From positions 682,001 to 746,000 of the forward strand of contig NZ_CANMQS010000002.1 of NCBI RefSeq assembly GCF_947500075.1: a DNA stretch of 64,000 nucleotides, read 5' to 3'. Positions 53,582-63,344 of the stretch are shown one piece after another; within the stretch, counting starts at the first letter, position 1, and the number at the start of each line of letters is the position of its first letter. A model generated the notes under the pieces. The model was not told where the DNA came from and did no database searches. It saw nothing but the letters and a program-made list of their open reading frames with translations. The stretch comes from an uncultured Sulfitobacter sp. (GTDB lineage: Bacteria > Pseudomonadota > Alphaproteobacteria > Rhodobacterales > Rhodobacteraceae). Position numbers and translations under genes: made by a program.

Positions 53582-55132
53582 TCAGCGCCCCTTGAACAAC
53601 CCACCCAGAATGCCGCGCACAATCCGGCGGCCGGTGGTGCCTTTGAGTTCCTTGATCACAACCTGCGCCACGGCCTGACCGAACCCGTCCTGCGATTTGC
53701 GCCGGGGTGCGCGGGAGGATGACCGCGCCACCCCCTTGCCTGCATAGCGACGCGCATTGTTGAACTCCCGCAGGGAGGGTGTCGCGGCTTCCTCTGCTTC
53801 TTCCTCTGCCTTGGCGGCGTCGGCGGCGGCCTTGTCGGCACGGGCGCGCAGCATCTCGAAGGCGGAGTTGCGGTCCAGCCGTTGATCGTATTTTCCGGCC
53901 ATGGGCGATTGTGCCATCAGGGCGGCACGTTCGCCCGTGCTGATCGGACCCAGTTGGGAGGATGGCGGCCGGATCAGCGTGCGTTCCACAATGCCCGGCA
54001 CCCCCTTCTTTTGCAGGAAAGAGGTCACCGCCTCCCCCACGCCGACTTCGCGGATCGCCTCTTCGGTCTCGAACCGGGGGTTTTCGCGATAGGTCTCGGC
54101 GGCCATGCGCAGTTCCTTGCGGTCCTTGGCCGTGAAGGCGCGCAGGGCGTGCTGGACGCGGTTGCCCAATTGACCAAGGATGTCTTCGGGTACGTCAGCC
54201 GGATTTTGGGTGATGAAATAGACCCCAACCCCCTTGGAGCGGATCAGGCGGGCAACCTGTTCCACCTTGTCGACCAGCGCCTTGGGCGCGTCATCAAACA
54301 GCAGGTGCGCTTCGTCAAAGAAGAAGACCAGCTTGGGTTTGTCCGGGTCGCCCACCTCGGGCAGTTCTTCGAAAAGCTCCGACAGCAGCCATAGAAGGAA
54401 AGTTGCATAGAGCTTGGGCGCGCCCATCAGTTGGTCGGCGGCAAGGATGTTGATCGAACCGCGCCCGTCCGTATCCGTCCGCATCAGATCTTCAAGCGCC
54501 AGCGCAGGCTCCCCGAAGAGTTCAGCCGCGCCCTGGTTTTCCAACACCAGCAAACGTCGCTGGATCGCACCAACAGAGGCGGAAGAGACATTGCCGTAGC
54601 GCAGCGCCAGTTGTTTGGCGTTCTCACCGATCCAGACCAGCAGCGCTTGCAGGTCCTTGAGGTCCAGGAGCGGCAGGCCATCTTCATCCGCCACGCGGAA
54701 CGCAATGTTCAGGATACCCTCCTGCGCCTCCGTCAGCCCCAGAAGTTGCGCCAGCAGCAGCGGGCCCATTTCGGATACGGTGGTGCGTACCGGATGTCCC
54801 TGCTTGCCGTAAAGATCCCAGAAGGTGACCGGAAAGGCATCATAGGTATAGTCGGTGAAGCCGATCTTGGTCGCGCGGCTTGTGAAGGCATCGTGCAGCT
54901 TGTGTTCCGCACTGCCCGATTTCGCCAGGCCGCTGAGGTCCCCTTTCACATCCGACAGGAACACCGGCACGCCTTGGGCAGAAAACCCTTCGGCCAGGAT
55001 CTGCAAGGTGACCGTCTTTCCCGTACCGGTGGCCCCGGCAACCAAACCATGACGGTTTGCGTAACCGATGTTCAGAAACTGCTGCGTGGCATATGCTTCG
55101 CCGCCGCCGCCAATAAAGATGTCTTTTGTCAC
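53582..55132 (-). CDS. HerA-like ATPase with DUF853 (helicase-like)
   Basis: 516 aa. FtsK/HerA-type ATPase: Walker A GLVAGATGTGKTVTLQ, FLSDVKGDLSGLAKSG, Walker B KLVFFFDEAHLLFDDAP, sensor VYFITQNPADVPEDILGQLGNRVQHALRAF. A Lys/Ala/Glu-rich helical linker (residues 425-455) and a basic C-terminal tail with REFNNARRYAGKG follow. The family is common and usually annotated as a putative helicase; no substrate is established and no NurA nuclease gene is adjacent. Monocistronic and divergent from ialB. Confidence 0.9.
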   Translation of the reverse strand: MTKDIFIGGGGEAYATQQFLNIGYANRHGLVAGATGTGKTVTLQILAEGFSAQGVPVFLSDVKGDLSGLAKSGSAEHKLHDAFTSRATKIGFTDYTYDAFPVTFWDLYGKQGHPVRTTVSEMGPLLLAQLLGLTEAQEGILNIAFRVADEDGLPLLDLKDLQALLVWIGENAKQLALRYGNVSSASVGAIQRRLLVLENQGAAELFGEPALALEDLMRTDTDGRGSINILAADQLMGAPKLYATFLLWLLSELFEELPEVGDPDKPKLVFFFDEAHLLFDDAPKALVDKVEQVARLIRSKGVGVYFITQNPADVPEDILGQLGNRVQHALRAFTAKDRKELRMAAETYRENPRFETEEAIREVGVGEAVTSFLQKKGVPGIVERTLIRPPSSQLGPISTGERAALMAQSPMAGKYDQRLDRNSAFEMLRARADKAAADAAKAEEEAEEAATPSLREFNNARRYAGKGVARSSSRAPRRKSQDGFGQAVAQVVIKELKGTTGRRIVRGILGGLFKGR

Positions 55133-55268
55133 GTAAAAACCCCCTGTTGCGGCATTGCTTGCCGCATGTTCGCGGTGAGCATACTTAATTAACCTCTACG
55201 CGCCATAGTGATTGTGTCGCCTGCCAACATGTCCTTTAGGCGGGCGGCACTTCCTCCCTGTCAGACTG

Positions 55269-55294
55269 GCCGCGCCTTCGGGCGCGGCACTTTT
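55269..55294 (+). terminator. UUCG hairpin followed by TTTT in the intergenic region
   Basis: GCCGCGCC / GGCGCGGC with a TTCG tetraloop forms a perfect 8-bp stem, then ACTTTT. There is no plus-strand gene upstream of it to terminate, so it may end a short untranslated RNA starting between 55140 and 55230. Confidence 0.55.
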
Positions 55295-55380
55295 CGCCTT
55301 TGGCGGGAGTGGAACGGTGCTCTTCCCTCCACGCGCGTCACAATCCTGTTATTTAGTGGACTTTCGTCACATATTTCCGG

Positions 55381-55486
55381 TTGACCGTTCAATGTCGCTC
55401 TCGTAACGTTGCGTCATAAGTCGGCCCAGTCCGATGGGGAGAACCAAATCGAGGAAGGAGTTGCTTTGCAGCTCCTTTTTCTTTCC
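55381..55486 (+). ncRNA. candidate small RNA of about 70 nt
   Basis: TTGACC (55381-55386), a 17-base spacer and TAACGT (55404-55409) form a plausible housekeeping promoter. About 45 bases after the expected start near 55416 there is a strong intrinsic terminator: GGAGTTGC / GCAGCTCC (55459-55466 and 55470-55477) closed by a TTT loop and followed by TTTTTCTTT. Between them is no ribosome site with start codon. It could instead be an attenuated leader of ialB, whose start is 117 bases past the T run. Confidence 0.5.
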
Positions 55487-55602
55487 TGCGTGGCAGCCAG
55501 CCTAATCCCGCCTGATCCGGTCGATTTTCGCCGCCAACCCACTGACATTCCTGTACCATCATGCTAGACCCCCAAAAAACGAGAGTAGGTGTGGAAAACA
55601 AC

Positions 55603-56214
55603 ATGAGCATGACCCTGAAATCCCTTTCCCTTGCGGCGGCATTTGCCGTGCTGACCCCCATTTCCGTCCTGGCGCAAAGCACGGACGCAGAAGCGGATAC
55701 CGATGCAACCAATGACATTGAATCGCAATTGCCTCTTGGTGAGGACGCCGACAAGGATCCCGATCTGGGCAAACCCTATACGGCTGAAGTGATTGGTTCG
55801 TGGGAACTGCGCTGTATCAAGACAGAAGCCGAAGATCCCTGCCAGATGTATCAGCTTCTGGACGATGGTGAGGGGGCTCCGGTTGCGGAAGTGTCCTTGT
55901 TCCGGCTGCCCGAAGGCGGCAAGGCTGAAGCGGGCGGCACGATCATCGTACCGCTTGAGACGTCGCTGACCGACCAGATGACGATCTCTATTGATGGGGC
56001 CAAAGGCCGCCGGTATCCGTTTGCGTTCTGCAATCCTGTCGGTTGCTACGCCCGCATGGGGCTTACGCCTGCGGATGTGACGGCGTTCAAACGCGGCAAT
56101 GAAGCGGTCATCACAATTGTTCCTGCCTTGGCACCAGATCAGAAAGTTCAGCTGAAACTGTCGCTGACGGGCTTTACTGCCAGCTATGACAAAGTGTCTG
56201 TCATTCAGCCGTAA
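55603..56214 (+). CDS. invasion-associated locus B (IalB) family protein
   Basis: 203 aa from ATG 55603. Signal peptide MSMTLKSLSLAAAFAVLTPISVLA. The mature part matches IalB: GSWELRCIKTEAEDPCQMYQLLDDGEGAPVAEVSLFRLP, VPLETSLTDQMTISIDGAKGRRYPFAFCNPVGCYARMGLT. Two Cys pairs (RC..PC and FC..GC) are conserved. The name comes from Bartonella; in free-living marine bacteria it is a common periplasmic protein of unknown role. Preceded by sRNA-like signals, followed by a terminator. Confidence 0.9.
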   Translation: MSMTLKSLSLAAAFAVLTPISVLAQSTDAEADTDATNDIESQLPLGEDADKDPDLGKPYTAEVIGSWELRCIKTEAEDPCQMYQLLDDGEGAPVAEVSLFRLPEGGKAEAGGTIIVPLETSLTDQMTISIDGAKGRRYPFAFCNPVGCYARMGLTPADVTAFKRGNEAVITIVPALAPDQKVQLKLSLTGFTASYDKVSVIQP

Positions 56215-56240
56215 TCACCAACGCGATCACATGATCATAT

Positions 56241-56267
56241 GGCCGCGCCTTCGGGTGCGGCCTTTTT
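56241..56267. terminator. intrinsic terminator between ialB and the KAS gene
   Basis: GGCCGCGCC / GGTGCGGCC with a TTCG tetraloop (one G-T pair), followed by TTTTT in the plus direction. It ends ialB; the convergent KAS gene stops a few bases away. Confidence 0.9.
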
Positions 56268-56273
56268 CATGGG

Positions 56274-57485
56274 TCAGACGCGGCGCAGTGCCAGAACGGC
56301 GTTCATGCCACCAAAAGCAAAAGCGTTGCTGAGCGCCACAGACACCTTCGCCTCACGCGCCTCATTCGGGACCACGTCCAGCGCGCATTCGGGATCGGGT
56401 TCTTCATAGCCGATGGTGGGCGCGATCACACCGTCGCGCAGGGCCATGATGCAGGCCAACAGCTCCACCGCGCCGGTGCCGCCAATAAGATGCCCGTGCA
56501 TCGATTTGGTCGAAGAGATCATCAACCGATCCGCATGCGGGCCAAAGACATCCGCGACCGCAGCGCATTCGGTCTTGTCATTGGCAGCGGTCCCGGTGCC
56601 ATGAGCGTTGATATAGCCCACCTCTTCGCCATTGATGCCTGCGTCCTGCAACGCGCCGGCCATGGCCCGCGCCGCCCCATTCTTTGACGGCATCACGATG
56701 TCGCTGGCATCCGAAGACATGGCAAAACCCGCGACTTCACACAGGATATCCGCGCCGCGGGCACGGGCGTGATCATAGTCCTCAAAGACGAACACCCCTG
56801 CCCCTTCGCCCTGCACCATCCCGTTGCGGTTGGCCGAAAACGGACGGCACGCATCGCGGCTCATCACCCGCAGGCCTTCCCAGGCCTTCACACCGCCAAA
56901 GCACAGCATGGATTCCGACCCGCCTGTGACCATCACCGGCGCCATGCCGGACCGGACCATCGAAAACGCCTGCGCCATCGCGTGGTTCGAGGACGCACAG
57001 GCAGTGGAGACGGTGAACGACGGGCCTTTGAGGTTCCATTCCATGCTCACATGGCTGGCGGCGGCGTTGTTCATCAGCTTGGGCACCACAAAGGGATGCA
57101 CCCGGTTTTTGCCCTCTTCATAGACGGCGCGGTAATTGTCGTCCCAGGTCGACACCCCGCCGCCCGCCGTGCCCAGCACAACACCGGACCGCGCGGCCAG
57201 ATCACCGGAGAACGTCAGCCCCGACTGTTCAATCGCTTCTCTGGCGGCGGCCAGCGTGAATTGGGTGAATCGGTCATAAAGCGAAATCTGCTGGCGGTTA
57301 TAGCGCCCTTCGGCTTCAAACCCGCGCACCTGCCCGCCGATCTGGATCGACAGACGATCGGTGTCGCGGAAATCCAACGGGCCAATCCCGCAAACCCCTT
57401 CGCGCATCGCAGCCAGGGTGTCAGCCACGGAATGACCAAGCGCGTTGATCGTGCCGGCACCTGTGATGACAACACGGTGCACCAC
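56274..57485 (-). CDS. FabF-like beta-ketoacyl-ACP synthase paired with a dedicated ACP
   Basis: 403 aa starting at GTG 57485, directly after the ACP stop. Thiolase fold with triad Cys163 (VSTACASSNHA), His294 (NAHGTGTAANDKTE) and His331 (KSMHGHLIGGTGAVE), so it should be an active elongating or condensing enzyme. It differs in many places from housekeeping FabF and is not in a fab cluster; it is co-transcribed with a special acyl carrier protein and follows lpxD. A role in making an unusual acyl chain, perhaps for lipid A, is inferred from context. Confidence 0.87.
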   Translation of the reverse strand: MVHRVVITGAGTINALGHSVADTLAAMREGVCGIGPLDFRDTDRLSIQIGGQVRGFEAEGRYNRQQISLYDRFTQFTLAAAREAIEQSGLTFSGDLAARSGVVLGTAGGGVSTWDDNYRAVYEEGKNRVHPFVVPKLMNNAAASHVSMEWNLKGPSFTVSTACASSNHAMAQAFSMVRSGMAPVMVTGGSESMLCFGGVKAWEGLRVMSRDACRPFSANRNGMVQGEGAGVFVFEDYDHARARGADILCEVAGFAMSSDASDIVMPSKNGAARAMAGALQDAGINGEEVGYINAHGTGTAANDKTECAAVADVFGPHADRLMISSTKSMHGHLIGGTGAVELLACIMALRDGVIAPTIGYEEPDPECALDVVPNEAREAKVSVALSNAFAFGGMNAVLALRRV

Positions 57486-57743
57486 TCAGGCCTGCTCGGC
57501 TTTCAGCCGTTCGATGCCCGTGATGATGCTGGCGACCGAGGAAATGTCAAAATCGGACTCCTGCGGCGCATTCGCGTTGAAGGGCACGGAAATGTCGAAG
57601 GCTTCTTCAATGGCAAAGATGCTTTCGACCAGCCCGAGGCTGTCTATTCCGAGATCCTCCAGCGTGCTGTCCAGCGTGACATCCTCGGGTTCCAGCACAG
57701 CCTGTTCGGCAATGATCGCGATGACCTGATCCTGAATGCTCAT
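57486..57743 (-). CDS. acyl carrier protein, specialised copy
   Basis: 85 aa, a four-helix ACP with the phosphopantetheine site Ser35 in LGIDSLGLVESIFAIEEAF. It differs from housekeeping AcpP (DSLDTVELVM) and has a longer loop (NANAPQESDFDISSV). Such divergent ACPs serve specific pathways, for example AcpXL for very-long-chain lipid A acyl groups in rhizobia. It is 33 bases after lpxD and immediately before its own KAS gene. Confidence 0.9.
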   Translation of the reverse strand: MSIQDQVIAIIAEQAVLEPEDVTLDSTLEDLGIDSLGLVESIFAIEEAFDISVPFNANAPQESDFDISSVASIITGIERLKAEQA

Positions 57744-57776
57744 GACGTTTCCTTGGTATTGGCCTTCGGGGCTGAT

Positions 57777-58868
57777 TTAGTCATCGTCACCCGGTTTGAA
57801 AACCGCCTTTCTGAGGTCCGCGACATCACGCAGCAAGCGCGGCAAGCGCCGGATCGCTTTGTACATGTCCACCTGTTTGTCCATCTGCGTGGCGGGATAG
57901 CCCAGCATGGTGCGCCCTGCGGGCACGTTTGACATCAGTTTGGTGCCGCCCCCGGCAATCACGCCGTCGCCCACGAAGATGTTGTCATTCACCCCGCACT
58001 GGCCTGCCATCACCACGTTGTTGCCAATCACGGCCGATCCTGCGATGCCCACTTGCCCGCAGATCAGGCAGTTTTCGCCGATGGTCACGTTGTGGCCCAT
58101 GTGCACCTGATTATCGAGCTTGGTGTTATTGCCGATTTTCGTATCCCGGATGGTGCCGCAATCAATGGTGCAGCCCATGCCAATCTCAACATCATCGCCC
58201 AACGTCACACTGCCCAGCGAATGGATGCGGATCCACGGCTGCGCTTTGGCTTCGCCCTGATCGCCCAGGGTTTTCCGGGCGGATTCGACCGTCGAAGGCT
58301 CAGCCGTGACAAAGGAAAACCCGTCCCCGCCAATGCGTGCGCCGGACTGGATGATCACCCGGTCGCCGATGGTCACACGCGCGCCGATGCTGACATGTTC
58401 GCGCAAGTAGGCATCCGCCCCCAGCGTCACATCCACGCCAATGAAGCAATGCGGCCCGATCACCGCGTTGTCGCCAATCACCGCCCCGGCAGAGATCACG
58501 GCGAGCGGCCCCACGCTGATGTCCCGGCCCAGCTTTGCTGCGGGATCAACCACGGCGGAGGGGTGAATGCCCGGCTGAAACCCCTGCCCTGCATCCAGCA
58601 TCCGCGTCATGCCGGACATCGCAAACCGGGGTCGGTTCGGCAGGATGGCGGCCTTGAGCCCCATAGCCTGCCAATCCGCATCCGGCCACAGCATGGCGGC
58701 ACGCGCAGCACCCTCCGGCAAGCTTTCGGCATACTTCGGGCTCATCGCGAGGGCCAGATCATCCGGACCCGCCGTTGCAGGCTCCGCCGCGCGGGCGATG
58801 GTCAGGGTGGTATCCCCGACCGCCTGCGCGCCGATGGCATCCGCTATTTCCGCGATAGAATGTGGCAT
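57777..58868 (-). CDS. lpxD: UDP-3-O-acylglucosamine N-acyltransferase LpxD
   Basis: 363 aa from ATG 58868. The N-terminal uridine-binding domain (HSIAEIADAIGAQAVGD, LALAMSPKYAESL) precedes the left-handed beta-helix of hexapeptide repeats with the catalytic HMGHNVTIGENCLICGQVGIAGS. It adds the N-linked 3-hydroxyacyl chain in lipid A synthesis, taking it from ACP. Unlike in most bacteria it is not beside lpxA, fabZ or bamA, but heads a small operon with an ACP and KAS. Confidence 0.95.
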   Translation of the reverse strand: MPHSIAEIADAIGAQAVGDTTLTIARAAEPATAGPDDLALAMSPKYAESLPEGAARAAMLWPDADWQAMGLKAAILPNRPRFAMSGMTRMLDAGQGFQPGIHPSAVVDPAAKLGRDISVGPLAVISAGAVIGDNAVIGPHCFIGVDVTLGADAYLREHVSIGARVTIGDRVIIQSGARIGGDGFSFVTAEPSTVESARKTLGDQGEAKAQPWIRIHSLGSVTLGDDVEIGMGCTIDCGTIRDTKIGNNTKLDNQVHMGHNVTIGENCLICGQVGIAGSAVIGNNVVMAGQCGVNDNIFVGDGVIAGGGTKLMSNVPAGRTMLGYPATQMDKQVDMYKAIRRLPRLLRDVADLRKAVFKPGDDD

Positions 58869-58899
58869 GGGGCACCCCGCTTCGGAATTGCCCCGAGGC

Positions 58900-60591
58900 T
58901 TATCCCTGAACGCCGCCCAAGACCACCCCTGCCTTTGACAGCGCATCCCAGATCCGCGCATCGCGGCCATATATGTCTGCGCGATACTCAGTATGGCCCC
59001 GCGCGTTGGTCACCGCTGTGCGGTAGATGATGTGCACGGGCACAGGTTGATCCAGCAGCACTTTCGTCTCCCGACCGGATTTCAGCACGCGCTGGAAGTA
59101 CCCTTTGGGATCGTCCTCCTGTGCGGCCAGCAGCGTGTAGGCAAAATCAAACGGATCGTTCAGACGCACACACCCATGGCTGAACGCCCGCACATCACGC
59201 GAAAACAGGCTCTTCTGTGGCGTGTCGTGCAGGTAGATGTTGTGCTTGTTGGGGAACATGAATTTCACCAGACCCAGCGCGTTCCGCGGGCCCGGAGGCT
59301 GGCGCATGGCATAAGGGAAATTGCGCGCGGAATACTTGCTGAAATTCGCCGCCCCCCGGTTCACAACCCGCCCGCGACGGTCCGTGATCTGGATATGACG
59401 CACCGCATTGGGGTTGCGGCGCAGCGCAGGCAGGTATTCCTTCGTGACGATGGAGCGGGGCACATACCAGCTTGGATTGATCACCATATGCTCCATCACA
59501 TCGGAGAATTCCGGCGTCGGCCGATCCTCCGTGCGTGCCCCCACCACGGACCGTGTCTGGAAGGTGACCTTGCCATCGTCGACCACCTTGGCGGTGAAAT
59601 CGGGGATGTTCACAAGGATATGCCGCTTGCCGCGTTCGGTGTTGAACCACCGCTCCCGCTCAAGTGCCACAAAGACCGATTGCAGGCGTTTGGCGACGGT
59701 TGTGTTGATCTGCGCCATGGTGGCGGCACCGGCCACACCATCCGCGTTCAGCCCATGGGCAACCTGAAATTCATGCACTGCATCGGTGATGGCCTTGTCA
59801 TAGGTCTGGGTGTTGGAGCGGCCCAGATAATCCATCGCCATCAAGCGGTTGCGCAAGGCGATGACCGCAGTGCCACTGTCTCCCGGCTCAAGCGACTTGG
59901 CGGGCACCGTTGGACCCCAGCCCCCCGCATCCAGCAGGCGCTGCATCGCGATCTTCTCTTTCAGCAGGGCGTTGTACTCAAGACTGCGGGGCGGCAGCGC
60001 GCGAAAGAAGGCCGCCGGTTTCGCCTCTGCCAATCCGGTCAGATAGGCGGTGCGGTCGCGGTAAGGCACATCGCGGACGATGCGGCTGTCCACGCGGTTG
60101 GGGATCAGCATGCCGGTCTGGATGTCGCGGGCGTATTGCAGGAAAACGCGGCTCATCTCCACTTCGGCAAATCCCCGGTCACGGGGGCTTTGCACGGCAG
60201 AGAGTGTGCCCATCAGCCCCTGTGGATCATAGCGGGCAATCGACAATCCATGATCGTCCGCGGTTGAAATCGCAGCCATCAACTGCGCACGACGGGCGCG
60301 GTGCTGGTCCGAAGGGCCAGTCCACAAGGGCGCGTAATTCGTGGAACGATAAAACGCCGCGATGTCCTCATCACGCGCGGCCGCTTCTGCCACGGCTTGT
60401 TTGAAGGCTGTAACCTGCGCGCTGGCAGGGGTGGGCGTGAAAAAAGATATAAAAACGAATGCAATGGCCGAAAACACCACGCCAAAGCGTGGCAGGATGG
60501 AATCACCTGTCATCTGAAAAACCCCGAATTTGAACACCGTCACTTTTTGTTCTTCTAATGTTCGGAGATTCCCCAATGCCTGTCTATTCAC
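58900..60591 (-). CDS. L,D-transpeptidase (YcbB/LdtD-like) with peptidoglycan-binding domain
   Basis: 563 aa from GTG 60591, which has GGAG at good spacing; ATG 60513 would remove 26 residues and give a more ordinary signal peptide (SILPRFGVVFSAIAFVFISFFTPTPASA). Order: an amphipathic N-domain, a PG_binding_1 domain (LEPGDSGTAVIALRNRLMAMDYL..FQVAHGLNADGVAG), and a YkuD catalytic domain with HDTPQKSLFSRDVRAFSHGCVRLNDP carrying the active Cys. It makes 3-3 crosslinks or anchors proteins to peptidoglycan. It is divergent from the DUF882 gene. Confidence 0.93.
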   Translation of the reverse strand: MNRQALGNLRTLEEQKVTVFKFGVFQMTGDSILPRFGVVFSAIAFVFISFFTPTPASAQVTAFKQAVAEAAARDEDIAAFYRSTNYAPLWTGPSDQHRARRAQLMAAISTADDHGLSIARYDPQGLMGTLSAVQSPRDRGFAEVEMSRVFLQYARDIQTGMLIPNRVDSRIVRDVPYRDRTAYLTGLAEAKPAAFFRALPPRSLEYNALLKEKIAMQRLLDAGGWGPTVPAKSLEPGDSGTAVIALRNRLMAMDYLGRSNTQTYDKAITDAVHEFQVAHGLNADGVAGAATMAQINTTVAKRLQSVFVALERERWFNTERGKRHILVNIPDFTAKVVDDGKVTFQTRSVVGARTEDRPTPEFSDVMEHMVINPSWYVPRSIVTKEYLPALRRNPNAVRHIQITDRRGRVVNRGAANFSKYSARNFPYAMRQPPGPRNALGLVKFMFPNKHNIYLHDTPQKSLFSRDVRAFSHGCVRLNDPFDFAYTLLAAQEDDPKGYFQRVLKSGRETKVLLDQPVPVHIIYRTAVTNARGHTEYRADIYGRDARIWDALSKAGVVLGGVQG

Positions 60592-60837
60592 ATTTACTCC
60601 AGTTTAAGATTCAATTGTTCCCATGATGCGCAAAAACCACTTGTTTTATTGGGGTCTGAGCGCCCCCTGCACAAACGATGCGCAACTTTTCGCCTAAACT
60701 TGCAAATTCATTGAACCTTTTTCTTTCACGGGTTGGTTCATAATTGCCGCTATGCCATACCAATGTTGCATCTGGGGAAACGATGACGCGCCCGTGTAAC
60801 ATCATGGGCCAGGCAGACGACGGGACAGATAGAAACT
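60592..60837. other. divergent promoter region of the two cell-wall genes
   Basis: 246 bases between the L,D-transpeptidase and DUF882 genes, AT-richer around 60600-60740. It must contain both promoters. No open frame with a ribosome site or stable hairpin is apparent. Confidence 0.4.
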
Positions 60838-61407
60838 ATGGCAGTGTTAAGCACATCGGGCATGACCCGGCGCGCCCTCCTTGGCGCATTCGCAGCGACC
60901 ACAGTAGCGGCAGCACCCACGTTCTCTAACGCAGCAGGTTTCCTGCGCGGCGGCGGTGATATCCGACGCATCCGTATGTACTCCGGCCGCACCGGTGAGC
61001 GTATCGACATGATCTACTGGATCGAAGGCAAGTACATCAAGGACGCGGTGAAGGAAGTGAACTACTTCATGCGCGACTGGCGGACCGATGGGGTGAAAAC
61101 CATGGATCTGCGCACCATCGACATCATGGCGGCGGCGCACAATCTGATGGATGCGAATGAGCCCTATATGCTGCTGTCCGGCTACCGCAGCCCCAAGACC
61201 AACGCGATGCTGCGCTCCCGCTCGCGCGGGGTGGCCAAGAATTCCCTCCACATGAAAGGTCAGGCGGCTGATCTGCGTCTGTCTTCCCGCTCCGTGCATC
61301 AGATGGCGAAGGCTGCGATTGCCTGCCGCGGTGGCGGTGTCGGCAAATACTCCGGCTCCAACTTCGTGCATATGGATTGCGGCGTTGTGCGGAACTGGGG
61401 ACGGTAA
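60838..61407 (+). CDS. DUF882 (YcbK-like) cell-wall peptidase-type protein
   Basis: 189 aa. The N-terminus GMTRRALLGAFAATTVAAAPTFSNA has a twin-Arg motif, although a Sec route is possible. The catalytic region is of the M15 zinc peptidase type: LSGYRSPKTN, NSLHMKGQAADLRL and NFVHMDCG give His, Asp and His ligands. The family is predicted to cut or modify peptidoglycan peptides. It is divergently paired with an L,D-transpeptidase gene; the two probably act on the same wall. Confidence 0.9.
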   Translation: MAVLSTSGMTRRALLGAFAATTVAAAPTFSNAAGFLRGGGDIRRIRMYSGRTGERIDMIYWIEGKYIKDAVKEVNYFMRDWRTDGVKTMDLRTIDIMAAAHNLMDANEPYMLLSGYRSPKTNAMLRSRSRGVAKNSLHMKGQAADLRLSSRSVHQMAKAAIACRGGGVGKYSGSNFVHMDCGVVRNWGR

Positions 61408-61432
61408 ACCGCGTCGCGGAAATTACGAGCCA

Positions 61433-61463
61433 AAAGCGTCCTTCGGGGCGCTTTTTTGTTTTA
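61433..61463 (+). terminator. intrinsic terminator after the DUF882 gene
   Basis: AAAGCGTCC / GGGCGCTTT (one G-T pair) with a TTCG loop, then TTTGTTTT. Confidence 0.9.
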
Positions 61464-61544
61464 AATCATACCTCTACAAGATCGCTGGCCGAACGCGCCT
61501 TCCCCATTGCAGCCCCACGATGCCTTCTGTATAGATCAGGACGT

Positions 61545-61621
<77 letters not shown>

Positions 61622-61646
61622 CCTCTTTCCCCTCAAACCCTGAATG

Positions 61647-62096
61647 CTACGCGTCGAGCGCCTTGATCATGTCGACCCGAAGCCCATGACGCCCGCCTTC
61701 GAAGTCGGTCGTCAGAAACGCATCCACAACGTCCAGCGCCAGACCTTCGCCAATCACACGGGCCCCCAGCGCCAGCATGTTCGCGTCATTATGCGCCCGG
61801 ATCATCCCGGCAGAGAACGTGTCATGACAGACGCCGCAGCGGATGCCCTTGACCTTGTTGGCCGCCATCATGATGCCCTGCCCCGTCCCACACACGATGA
61901 TGCCAAGCGCACAATCGCCCGATGCCACCATCCGCGCTGCTGCTTCGCCATGTTTGGGGTAATGCGTGCTTTCCGTCGTGGTCGGACCAATGTCGACCAC
62001 CTCCCAGCCCTTTGCCGCGACATGTTTGGCAATCGCCTGCCGCAGGTCAATGGCGGCATGGTCGCTGGACAGAACGATACGTTTGTTGGTGGTCAT
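61647..62096 (-). CDS. rpiB: ribose-5-phosphate isomerase B
   Basis: 149 aa. RpiB/LacAB fold with VLSSDHAAIDLRQAIAKHV, the catalytic Cys in LGIIVCGTGQGIMMAANKVKGIRCGVCHDTFSA, and RAHNDANMLALGARVIG. It interconverts ribose-5-phosphate and ribulose-5-phosphate in the pentose phosphate pathway. It lies 27 bases after sufS, probably on the same transcript, and converges with tRNA-Arg. Confidence 0.96.
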   Translation of the reverse strand: MTTNKRIVLSSDHAAIDLRQAIAKHVAAKGWEVVDIGPTTTESTHYPKHGEAAARMVASGDCALGIIVCGTGQGIMMAANKVKGIRCGVCHDTFSAGMIRAHNDANMLALGARVIGEGLALDVVDAFLTTDFEGGRHGLRVDMIKALDA

Positions 62097-62123
62097 AAGG
62101 AGCAGTCCCGTTGTGCGGTTAGG

Positions 62124-63343
<1,220 letters not shown>

Positions 63344-63344
<1 letters not shown>

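Larger units (their letters stand above)
55133..55602. other. divergent intergenic region with two terminator-like hairpins
   Basis: 470 bases between the HerA-like gene (minus) and ialB (plus), with no convincing open reading frame. It carries two plus-direction terminator-like hairpins (55269-55294 and 55459-55486) and a plausible promoter at 55381-55409, as detailed in separate entries. The stretch 55490-55600 should hold the ialB promoter. Confidence 0.6.
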
